The position numbers were made by a program, and so were the translations under genes. A stretch of 64,000 nt of DNA from Ilyonectria destructans (taxonomy: Eukaryota; Ascomycota; Sordariomycetes; Hypocreales; Nectriaceae), in NCBI GenBank assembly GCA_020740775.1, contig JAHEWK010000020.1, forward strand, positions 682,001-746,000, in the 5' to 3' direction. Positions 1-9,312 of this stretch are shown piece after piece (position 1 is the first letter of the stretch; every line of letters starts with the position of its first letter). The notes beneath the pieces were generated by a model. The model was given only the letters and a program-made list of their open reading frames with translations, had not been told where the DNA came from and ran no database searches.

Positions 1-1805
1 AGCACTCTGTCCCAGCTCGATTCTCCGTCCCGGCCGTGGCCGTCCGCTTTCCCTTCCCTCGAGGCTGATTTGCCTTCAGGCCGTGCTAGCTACTGCGATC
101 ATGACTATGCTCCACAGCCCTCCACCAGCCATGGGCTGTACTTTTTCCGGCGGCCCCTGAACAAAAGCTGACAACGAGCGGCTCGGCGAAAGTACCACCC
201 CCGGTGGCTATAACCGCAAGACCTTTGATGCGGTCGACAAATTCTCGCATTTGTTAAGACTGTTTGGCGTCAGTTCACCTGGATTTGAACCACTACCTAT
301 AGTGATTCTTGCACAAGTTAGAGCTACTACAATGCTGCCTTCTGAGTAGCTGAGCAGTTACCAACAATATTGAACTGCGGATTGAGGTGTCTTGCAGCCG
401 GTGGACACGACATGTTTTCACTAAGCTGTTTCTTGCATCGTTTTATGCGGTTGACATGATTTTCCTCATTTTGCACATGCACCACTCGCATTGACGTATT
501 ACTTTGTTAATCACATGTCTATGCAGGAGACAGCACGCCATCTCCTATAAGTGGTCGACGCGATTCGATGGAGCGGAAGTCATTGCAAATGTAGGCCCTG
601 CAATTATCCATACAATGTTACATGCCGTTGGCCTCATGTTCTGACAGTTCACAGAGGCTCATCCGTTATCTTATTCAACTTCTTCACCTGAAAGGCCCTC
701 CTGCATTATTGAGGCCATCAGTATGCGACGTGGCTGAACCAAGCCCGCATCTTTCCCGGACAGGGCTTTCGCTGCAAAATTCCCCCACCGGTTTTTAGCG
801 CTACTGCGTGCCGTTGCGCCCCCTCCAGACACCCGAAAAGTTCACCTGGGGCACCAGCCGCAGTGCCCGCCCCGGCGCCCCGCGCCCCTCCCTCCCCCTC
901 CCCCTCGCTGGAAATCCTCGAGATAACAATTGGGCGATCATAGAAATGGAAGCAGGGTCATCCGAACCAGCGTCTGAAACAGGCAGCCGTGTCGCCAAGC
1001 CTCTATATCTTCAGCGGTCAAAGTCACTCCAGCTGGCTGGGAGTGGTCATACTCAAATCATTGCTTTTTTCTCTGGCCAGGACTTTTGAACCATGCCTCC
1101 GTACTAGGAGAATTCCCGCTCCTCTTATGATATACAAACACGCACTAAAAGGTAAATCCAGTGATACGCACAGATGGAGTCAAGGGTAGAAGAACGGGGC
1201 TGGGAGCCACACATCATAGTCGGCGCGATCAAGGTCCAAACAGCAATTATGAGCCAAGGCTTCAGCCATCGGTAGATGTTTGTAGCGATAGCGCGGATGT
1301 CTCGGGCAGTGCTCGGCAAGTAACAGGGTCCCGGGTCCAGGGTCGGCGCAGATCAAAGCGACCTGGCCTGGCTTGAACTGCGAATTGAAGGTGTAATTAA
1401 TGACGATTTCGGTCGGCGGCACCCAAGGGTATCTTAGCCCTTGTTACTACCGGGTTGCACATTGTTGTGGTTGCATTAATGCAAGAATGAGAAGGGGGCT
1501 AAAAGCAGCGTTGAAAAATTGGGTCTAGTTTCCCTGTGGTGAACAGTACGACGGGTTGGATCATAACTTTGCAGCCCACTTGTAGTATGGCAAAACGTAG
1601 AAGATGAGTTGGTGTGGCAGGGCTTAAGAATGAGAGACGCTATGGACGGAGTACCTTCGACTAGTAGCGTGTGATGTGTGATATAAGGCGGTTTGACAAG
1701 TCACAATGCTGGGGACCCTCGCTTGCGACCCCTGTGATCCTCAGGGGCAGGCCAAAAGGGGAAATCTCGAGGCAAGGGTGGACGAGTCGAATACTGTGAG
1801 CGGTC
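1..1805. other. No supported gene
   Basis: Only short overlapping ORFs without recognisable domains occur here. A GC-rich patch near 860-910 produces spurious proline- and arginine-rich ORFs. A perfect Pol III B-box-like string occurs on the minus strand near 282-292, but the rest of a tRNA is not recoverable. Confidence 0.6.
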
Positions 1806-2035
1806 CAGCACTCTCAATAGTCTAGACCATTTAGACTATTAGTCCAGACTACACCGTCACCCAGAACAACGCTGCTATCAATTCAATTCAAAAGCAAAAA
1901 TAAGAGCATCCGATTGGTCAATTTTTATCCCCACCAGTTAGAATGCGGTATTGATTGCTTTTGACTTGAATTGATACAGCGTTGCGAGTGTAGTCTGGAC
2001 TAATAGTCTAAAGGTCTGGACTATTGAGAGCGCTG
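1806..2035. mobile_element. Fold-back MITE with long terminal inverted repeats
   Basis: The first 50 or so bases (from CAGCACTCTCAATAGTC) are nearly the exact reverse complement of the last 48 (ending GACTATTGAGAGCGCTG). The complementarity continues inward, less perfectly, through a motif AACGCTG..ATCAATTCAA, so most of the element could fold into one hairpin. There is no ORF. I could not fix a convincing target-site duplication, so the superfamily is open. Confidence 0.75.
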
Positions 2036-2067
2036 AGCTGGTCAATAATCTGCAAGTGTATGGATAC

Positions 2068-2290
2068 TGATGGATCCGTCACGGCCAATTCGATCAGGGC
2101 AATAGTGATCAAGACGATAGTGGAGAGCAAAGATGATGATTGTATTGATTGATCATGTTCCAGACTTGCGTATTGTGATATCACGCGCTAAAGTGATATT
2201 CATATTCATATTCATGATGGATCCGTCACGGCCAATTCAATCAGGGCAATAGTGTTCAAGACGATGATTGTATTGAATGATGATGATTAT
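2068..2290. repeat. Imperfect direct repeat pair
   Basis: A block beginning TGATGGATCCGTCACGGCC at 2068 recurs at 2215 with few changes. Both copies run through ATCAGGGCAATAGTG and a GATGATTGTATTGA motif. The second copy is the left end of a longer repeat with a relative near 47.8-49.3 kb. Confidence 0.7.
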
Positions 2291-2560
2291 GATCCTGATC
2301 CCATCCTTCATGATCCCCGGTGCCTCCGGCCCGCTCTTTTCTATGAGGGGCGTTTCGCCACCTATGATGTCAATCTCGCCACCTATGACTGTGATCAGGA
2401 TATTGATATATCAGAGGATTATGCCTATCCGGCCCTTATGTCGTCACCCGAGGGTCAATCCAACAATTCACATATTTGCACAAACTGTGCTTGTCACGAT
2501 GTGTATTTGGGTAGCTGGGCGTGTACATGGCGTGTGAATGCTATAGCAATATCCTTCTAG
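2215..2560. repeat. Dispersed repeat, less-mutated copy
   Basis: Much of this stretch matches 47840-47895, 48400-48420 and 49060-49260 once the insertions in that second copy are removed. Shared landmarks are GCCAATTC, CTCTTTTCTATGAG and GATATTGATATATCAGAG. An open frame of about 100 codons runs across it (2252-2560), but it begins with GTG and shows no known domain. The second copy has many C-to-T type changes and stops, so this copy is probably closer to the source. Its class is not recognised. Confidence 0.6.
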
Positions 2561-3129
2561 CTACTTCAGCATAAAGGATGTACAGGAACTCAGAGCGGGG
2601 ATCTGACGCAATCAAGAACAAACATACACCCAATCAGACACTTCAGACAATCTGAGCTCGTGACAGTGTTAGAATATCACCCCTAGCACTTTAGCACGAT
2701 TGATATCAATATAGCACTTTAGCACGACTGATATCACAAGCGGGGCTAATGACATTACGCGGGCCATGTCTTCGAATGCGAGATGACTCAACAAAAGGAG
2801 GTACAGGAATTTGGGTGGGCTTATCACCTAATTGGAAAGTACCTTTTTCCTCATCCGAATCAAGGGCCGATTTTCCTCGTCAGCATCTCAAGTAACGTGC
2901 GAAATCAACGTCCGCTTTTACAATCTGTAATTAAGAACGGCAGTCGCAGACACGAATGGTCAGTAAAATTCCCACTGCCCCCGGTCGCCGCGCGTCACCC
3001 CAGCTCAGCCACAGACTAGTAACAAGTGTGGATTACAGCCGTGATGATTGGATAATCGAAGCTGAGGAGACCCATCCGTACCTGTGCACGTGCTCTCTTG
3101 CTGAAGGGAGGCATTCAATTTCGGAGCAT
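2561..3129. other. No supported gene; short duplicated motif
   Basis: A motif TAGCACTTTAGCACGA followed by TGATATCA occurs twice between 2683 and 2740. ORFs at 2783-3240 overlap each other and carry no recognisable domain. Confidence 0.5.
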
Positions 3130-3310
3130 CGGGTTTCAACCAGTGTTGCTAATAATATAAACAATACGTATATTGGCAATATGGACCCCTCGCAATATTA
3201 TTGTATTGTCAAGGGGTGCATATTGTATTACCCAATATGAACATGGCCGATATTGTATTGTATTGCCAAGAATCCAATATATTGGCAGTGTGACAATATA
3301 TCCCATATAT
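3130..3310. repeat. Subterminal repeats at the 3' side of hAT-1
   Basis: The stretch is dense in variants of CAATATTGTATTG and ATATTGGCAATATGG in both orientations, immediately downstream of the hAT-1 coding region. Clustered short inverted motifs inside element ends are typical of hAT transposons and often bind transposase. A candidate terminus starts at CAGTGTTGCTAATAAT near 3142, but I could not find its partner beyond the 5' side of the gene. Confidence 0.5.
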
Positions 3311-3325
3311 TACACGTGACCTTCA

Positions 3326-5310
3326 TTATTCAACTGCCGCAGCGAAAATATCGTCACCTTGAAAATCCCGTATCCTAAACCATGACTTCAAGCATTCTAA
3401 TGCTTCAATTATATCACTCCCAAGTCGATTTCGACGATCTGTAATGGTTATCTTTGCCCCAGAGAAGAGTCGTTCAGGCTCGGCAGACATTGCAGGAATT
3501 GACAGTATATCCACGGCCATTTTGCTCAGGTTAGGATAGTTTTTTTTGCTGTGTCTCCTCTAGCCACCATGCAAGGGCGCTTGTAAACCCATAAACCCGT
3601 TCAGACTTACAATAACGCTCATACTCATATGTGATAAGCGCTGGTTGTAGATGCTTGTTTCTCCAATTCAAGAACTCGTTCGTAGTCGTCGACGGGACCT
3701 CAGATAGAGGAAGATGCGGTTCCACAGGTTTATATTCATCCCACAGTGTCTCCATCAACTTCTTTGACGACTCAGCCCACTCCTTCTTCCAGTTCTCGTG
3801 TATGTAGTGCCATTTATGCGAAGGGTGCAGCACAATCGCAGCAACGTAGGCAGGCGATTCGTCAGTAAGGCGATAGTACTTGTCCATTTTCGCCCATCCC
3901 GAGTTATACATCGGTGCCATAATCCGGTCGTCGATATGTGCCTCCTTCCCTGCTTCGAATTGTGCCAATACGAAGTCCATAGCCAAGAGGACATTGTCGA
4001 GGGTTGCAAACGATGACTCGAGAGCCTTGGTAGTCATTTTGAGCTTCTCTAAAAAGGACTTGATCTTCTCGAGGATGATCCAGTCCTCCGAAGAGAGCTC
4101 GTCTCCAGCGCAATCTGCTTCCGCCCATTTGTTAAAATACCCGTCGATTGCGTCCCTAAGATGCAAGGCCGCTTGTAGCATAATATACCACGAACTCCAC
4201 CTCGTGTCGTTATCTCGCGCAAGCTTGCGGTTATGGCTAATAGCCATAAACTTCTGGCAACGCTGAACACTTCGTTGGATGAAAACGACAAAGTTATGAA
4301 GTTTGCCAAGAGGACCCTTTTGCCGCCATGCCTCGATCTCCTTTAGCGTCACATTATATGTACCAGGATCGTCGTGTTCGAGCTTCTCATTGTCGGTAAC
4401 GAAGAGGAAAGCTTTGGCGGCGAGGTTGAAGATGTGACCTTGGCAGCGAAGGCGGTGAGATCTGGGGTCGTATTGAATGTCAAATCGGCGCAGAAGGCCT
4501 GTGAATGTTAGGACAAATTCGAAGAAATAGTGCGTCGTACTGACCAAGAGAAAGAGATCTCATCATTGTATCGTTATTGCCTGCATTGTCCATCACGAAA
4601 TATCCAAGTTTTGAAGCAAATCCCCAATCATCGACCACTTCCAAAACTGCCGCTGCAAGGTGAGAACCATCGTGCTCACTGTCGATGTCTTTCAAGGCCA
4701 AGACATGGTGTTCCAGCTGACCGTCTTCCCTAACATAGTGAGCGACTACGCCTAAGATGGCCAAAGAGTTGGGAGAAGTCCAAAGGTCGCAGCTGATGTG
4801 AATTCTTGACTTCGCCGACTGTATGCGCTGCTTGACCTTCTCCTTCTGGTCTTCATACTGCCGCATGATCCATTTCCTAATGGTCTCGTGCGTATCTGGA
4901 AGCCAAGTATCGATATCGTCATTGATGTAGGCCAAGAGTGCCCGGAACTCTGGGCATTCCACAAGCCGAAATGGGAGAGAGCAGGCCGTAATAAACCTCA
5001 CGTACAACACTTCGAGCTGGTCAGGGTCGATCGAATCTCCGGATTGATCGTTGAGCCGACGGCGTTTGCGGGGATTTTCTTCTGCTGCAGCACGAGCTTG
5101 TTCGAGAATCGTTCGTATCGTTGTCACTTTAGCTGTTCGCGGGGCTCCTTTTGGCAGACCGTGGCCGTCAGGAGGAGGGTCCATAAGATGTTTTGCGGGA
5201 GCCGCAGTACCCCCAGAACAGGCATAGGTTCTGTTACAATATTTGCAGCGCCACTCTTCTTTTTCGGTCCGCTGATTGTAGTATCTCGTCTCTGTCTCCT
5301 CGTCTGGCAT
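3326..5310 (-). pseudogene. hAT-1 transposase (BED finger, hATC), one frameshift
   Basis: A cut-and-paste transposase of the hAT superfamily. The N-terminal exon carries a BED-type finger (CKYCNRTYACSG...H), a hAT core with DLWTSPNSLAILG, and MDNAGNNDTM. A 46-bp intron (4499-4544, GTCAGT..TCCTAAC..CACAG) joins it in frame to the second exon. The C-terminus has the dimerisation signature MSAEPERLFSGAK. The frame breaks at a run of eight T (A on the coding strand) at 3540-3547; removing one base would join YPNLSKMAVDIL in frame. The frame is open upstream of the chosen ATG to about 5440, so the true start may lie there. A one-base assembly error is an alternative to a real mutation. Confidence 0.85.
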
Positions 5311-5494
5311 ATGAGAGAAGACCCATGATGTTCTGGTCTTGGTAGAGGAGGTTGTGGAGGCTGTGCAAGGTCGAGATTTGGACGTTTGGCTTTCGTCTAG
5401 GCCATGTAACTGCTGGCTGGAAAACTCCGAAAAGTCGACTGAAATTGACGACTCTCTTCGTTGTGGCCATTTTACAAAAGGGAGGCGTTGTTAG

Positions 5495-5692
5495 GGGGCA
5501 GACGTCAACGCGCAGGGCGGCTTCTACAGCAATGCTCTCCAGGCTGCCTCAGAGGGAGGCCACCAACAGATTGTTCAACTGCTCATGCAAAGGGGCGCTA
5601 AGTCCCGAAAGCGATCTGACTCGACGAGCTCAAGAAGACTGGTGAAGAAGCCTCGTTTCTTGGATCTTACAAATGTTGATCAAAGTCTTTAA
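5495..5692 (+). pseudogene. Ankyrin-repeat protein C-terminal relic
   Basis: The open stretch reads GADVNAQGG, then NALQAASEGGHQQIVQLLMQ, then a basic tail KSRKRSD and RLVKKPRF before a TAA stop. This is the usual ending of a fungal NACHT-ankyrin or ankyrin protein. A TAG lies directly before GADVN, and the upstream sequence is the 5' region of hAT-1, so the remainder of the host gene is missing. It is a fragment, probably cut off when hAT-1 inserted or by later deletion. Confidence 0.65.
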
Positions 5693-5843
5693 CGGATTTC
5701 AGACAAGTTTTGTGCCGCTGACGAGGCAGATTCAAGCCAAGTGGGCTCTCGCATGCTTCAGGGAACACGTGGGCATTCATATCTTACGAGGGAACCTAGG
5801 GATTCCACGGACCTGGATAGGCCAAAGGGATCACGAGTCCGCT

Positions 5844-5998
5844 CTACCCGCGGCGCAACTTCCTGGGAAGTCGATCTGGGCTGTGCGGGGCAAGGCGGTT
5901 GCAGCAGCGGAAATATTTAGCTATCTTGTTGGTCGACAAGCCGCTTTCAATCATAGCATCGATCTGATTAAGTTGGGAGAGACTGAGCCGTGACGCCA
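5844..5998 (-). pseudogene. Tc1-like transposase N-terminal helix-turn-helix relic
   Basis: From the ATG at 5998 the frame gives SLSQLNQIDAMIESGLSTN and then KIAKYFRCC. This matches the first helix-turn-helix of Tc1/mariner-type transposases, where a short N-terminus precedes the DNA-binding helix pair. Similarity fades after about 37 residues and no DDE domain follows, so this is a truncated relic. The assignment rests on pattern only. Confidence 0.45.
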
Positions 5999-6261
5999 TG
6001 GTCGCTGTGAGAATGAGACTGTTTTGGCTTTGTCGGAGGAAAGTTGTCTTCACTGGTGCTGGGGGGCCGGTTTGGCGTTTCATTTGTGGCCTTGCTGCCT
6101 GGCGTGGACCCCAGCCGTTTCTGGCTTGTTATGCCCCTCACGTCAAAGGGACGCACTGTTTGTCACCGCGCACGGTATCAGCCACAATACGTCACAAGGC
6201 TGGTCCGTGCGGAAAGTCTCACAACATTCAACAACTGCGACACATTTCCCGGTTACCACTG

Positions 6262-6452
6262 TACTATTCGAGCCCGGCGAGCTTACGTGTGTGGTCGGGA
6301 CTGATCAGTAATCATGAGCAAACTACTCCAACAAGCAGTGTGTTAAGTTTGCCCGACTACTATTCGAGCCCGGCGAGCTTACGTGTGTGGTCGGGACTGA
6401 TCAGTAATCATGAACAAACTACTCCACAAGCAGTGTGTTAAGTTTGCCCGAC
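6262..6452. repeat. Tandem duplication of a 96-bp unit
   Basis: Unit one (6262-6357) and unit two (6358-6452) differ by one substitution and one missing base. A third partial start (TACAATCCGAGCTCGGCGAG) follows at 6453. Each unit begins with TACTATTCGAGCCCGGCGAG and ends GTTTGCCCGAC. It may be a duplicated terminal region of a DNA transposon, since an AGTCGGG-like end follows at about 6474. Confidence 0.8.
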
Positions 6453-6926
6453 TACAATCCGAGCTCGGCGAGAGTCGGGGTGCTACTAGCATGGATGGAT
6501 GTATGGCTGGGATTGTCGTGTTTGAGTAGGTAGCGTGGGATAGCGTCCATTTCTATCTCGCAACTGCCCATTCTTGGCTCGGTGCGAAGTTACTAGCGGA
6601 TGACGTTTCACCTCTTGGAAGTCGGAGAACTTATTCTAAGTTCTCCGTCGGACTGATTAGTTATACAAGTCCTCGGCTCAACTAGTTGAGTTGTAATCCC
6701 TGATTTCCATTCTGAGTTTGGAGAAGTGGTGTTTCAGTGGCCGGTGACAGAAACGACTTACCAACATGCTGACTACGGGCTGCCCCTGAAGTGTAAGCAC
6801 AATCCGGAGGGAGAAGATTCTTAAGATAAGATGCGGTGTAATATACGCGGGATTATAATAAGATGGGTTTCCTTCTATGTCATTCTGAACAAGTATTGTA
6901 TTGGACAAGGGCTATACTTGCTAACC
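6453..6926. other. Intergenic, upstream of the NmrA-like gene
   Basis: No coding region is recognised. The stretch holds the partial third repeat start at 6453 and the presumed promoter of the gene that begins at 6927. No clear TATA box is seen. Confidence 0.5.
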
Positions 6927-8142
6927 ATGCCAGAACTGAAGGAAATTCTAATTATCGGGGGCACAGGGGCCCAAGGTAGACCAGTCGTTAAAGGTAACGT
7001 CACTGTCGTCTTCCACAGAAGTAATCGATCATCGTTCTAAAAGAAAATGCAGCTCTTGCCGATACGGCCCGCTATCGTGTCAGAGTTCTGACACGCAATA
7101 TTGAGAGTTCACATGCAAAAGAGCTTGCTGCTCTCCCAAACGTCGTCCTACTTCAAGGGGCACAAGATAGCCAACAAGATCTCCATCGTGCTTTCCGGGG
7201 CGTGTACGGTGCCTGGGTGAACACTGACGGCTTTACTCTTGGGCAGAAAAATGAGCTGTTTTACGGTATAAGGGCGTATGAGATTGCTAGGCATGAAGGG
7301 GTTGAGCACTATGTGTGGGCGAGCACTGATTATGCGTTGAAGAAGGCGGACTGTAAGTCGCCAGCTCTTTTTGGTTGATATGTGGGTTTTTAACACAATG
7401 AATGGTTCAACAGGGAACGAGAGGTACCATTGGGGCCATAATGATTCCAAAGGGAGAATTACGGACTTTATCCTGGCTCAAGGTCAAGAGGGGATGAAGA
7501 GCTCTATCTTAACCACCGGCCCGTACATGAATATGCTTATGGATGGAATGTTTCCACCGACAGAGGAAGAGGATGGGTCTTTCCTTTGGGTCAACCCTGC
7601 TAGTGCGTATCCCTTCGTCCCCGTGGTTTTGTTATTTTGCTCACTTTGAATCAGAGGATGGGAAAATCCCACTTATAGCCCTGGAAGACGTAGGGATCTA
7701 TAGCCTTTGGCTGTTTGACAACTTTCCCGAGTCTGCAGGGCTCAACCTCGAAGTGGTCACGGAGGAGGTCAGCTTCGCCGACATTGCGAGAATTTTCACT
7801 GAGGTGACGGGCAAAAAAGGCGTTCACAAACATGTTCCGTTTGAGGAATACGCACCCTTGGCAGAACCGTATCCTGGTGCCTATGTCAATTTCGGGGTAG
7901 GGCCCGAGGTCGCCCGCGACGAGTCGGATATGACCTGGCGGGAGAACTTTGGGGCTTGGTGGAGGTTTTGGGGGGAGGGCATCGTTAACCCACGAGATAA
8001 GCAGCTGCTGGATCGCGTCCATCCTGGCCGGATCAAGAGTCTGGCTGAGTGGATGCAGAGGACTGGGTACGACGGGAAGACAAGGCCTGTGCTCAAGGGT
8101 ATCGAAGATTTCAAGAGCAAGATGGAAGCCAACTCGCGTTAA
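6927..8142 (+). CDS. NmrA-like family NAD(P)-binding protein
   Basis: A predicted soluble Rossmann-fold protein of the NmrA-like/atypical SDR family, which bind NAD(P) as redox sensors or reductases. Four exons join in frame: 6927-6993, 7044-7352, 7414-7602 and 7655-8142, giving 350 residues, normal for the family. The introns are 50, 61 and 52 bp with GT..AG ends. The N-terminus has ILIIGGTGAQGRPVV, the GxxGxxG dinucleotide-binding motif. Typical later blocks are AFRGVYGAWVNTD, HYVWASTDYA and IPLIALEDVG. No disruption is visible, making it one of the few intact host genes here. The substrate cannot be inferred and no functional partner is adjacent. Confidence 0.9.
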
Positions 8143-8512
8143 ATCAGTCACCGAGAAGAAACTAGTCTAGGGAGAAAAATACCACTGCCAGTATTCCCCC
8201 AGCCCAGCGCTAACCTCAATCCAAGTATTAAGTCAAGTATATCAAGTAAGTCAAGTAAGTAGACCGCTAAATATATTTCAAGTAAGTCTATAATGCCCCA
8301 AACTTAATTTACTTGAATAACTATATTTTATGGGTTTTCCTGTGCGACGGCTCTAGGAATGCCGAGGCTATTCAGAGCTCACTCTGGAATTGGGCTGTTG
8401 CTTATAATAATGGGCAGTTTCTACTTGCCTGTCTTTTATAAGTGTTATTTAGACTTTAATTCAAACTCCAAAGTATTGCTAAGTACTGAGTCTACAGCTA
8501 ACTGCTCTTAAT
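8143..8512. other. No gene; AT-rich 3' flank
   Basis: This is AT-rich sequence with short AAGTAAGTCAAGTA-type repeats near 8225-8290. No ORF of interest and no RNA gene is seen. Confidence 0.5.
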
Positions 8513-8940
8513 TATACTACCATGCAGCACCACCCTTTCGCTAGGCAAAAAAAAAAAACCACCACCAAAACTCAACTATTTCACTTACACACAACTTGAC
8601 CAAAATAAAAGTTATTTGCAAATAGTTGCCTGGCGTAAATTTACAATTGATGTGTCTATTGATTTTTAGGCCTTTTGACCAGCCTCCCTAATCGTATGGT
8701 GCACTGAGGTAGTATGGTTTCTTCTCTGACTTTAATAACCGAAGTAGCCTCTGATTCTGGCCCAGACTCCCCCGAAGAGCTATGGTTCACCACAATATGC
8801 TTCTTTTCGCTTCCTTTTTCTGGATTGGCTTCTCCAGAGGCTAGAGCCTCGCTCAGAGTCATGAAACGTTTATTGAGATTCAGAATAACCTTCTTCTTCT
8901 TCCCTCTCTTCAGATGTGCCAGTTCCTCCTTGTGAAAGGC
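8513..8940 (-). pseudogene. Relic of a pogo-like element (C-terminus and one end)
   Basis: On the minus strand 8940-8656 encodes a pogo-type C-terminus: RGKKKKVILNLNKRFMTLSE, then a serine-rich stretch and a final RLVKRPKNQ. The intact pogo element at 13017 ends comparably (NPNKKFMTLAEALVAGK and REVKRPRKY). Beyond the stop, 8515-8555 starts TACCATGCAGCACCACCC and continues into an A-rich run, like a diverged terminal repeat of the same family, and 8578-8625 matches its subterminal sequence. The catalytic domain is absent. Confidence 0.75.
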
Positions 8941-9312
8941 CTCTAGTGAGTTGATTCAACTAACTAGTCCCTATGCTGTTTACTTTCAAGATGAAGAAAG
9001 GAAAGAATCTAAATACAAACTGGGTGCGTGAAGACGCGTTATATCTTCTTTAATATAGAAGATTCGAGAATCAACTCGATGGCGCTGTGGAGAAGAATTC
9101 GGGCTTGGCGGCAGAGCCGCCAGCCAAGTGGGCCTGACCCGTTACATGTCTCCCAAAATGCAAGTTCTTCAACACAGCGGCCCTGGCGGCCTTACTGATC
9201 TTATGTATAAGAAACCGACCTCTTTTCAGTCGTTAGATAGAAAGGATCAAGAGCTTTTATCACTACGACCCAGATCCATCAGAAATTGCGACACAAAATC
9301 CCATGTTACTAG
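8941..9312. other. No supported gene; flank of hAT-2
   Basis: No recognisable coding sequence. It probably contains the 3' terminal region of hAT-2, but I could not identify a terminal inverted repeat. Confidence 0.4.

Noticed and set aside
275..345. tRNA-like sequence on the minus strand with a perfect B-box string
   Set aside because: GGTTCAAATCC is present and a weak A-box-like string lies about 50 bp upstream, but no acceptor, D or anticodon stem can be drawn, so neither a tRNA nor a SINE is supported.
808..1089. ORF of 93 codons near the left end
   Set aside because: It lies in GC-rich low-complexity sequence, overlaps an equally long ORF on the other strand and has no domain.
4480..4547. 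Frameshift between the two halves of hAT-1
   Set aside because: A 46-bp intron with GTCAGT donor, TCCTAAC branch and CACAG acceptor joins the halves in frame, so this is normal splicing.
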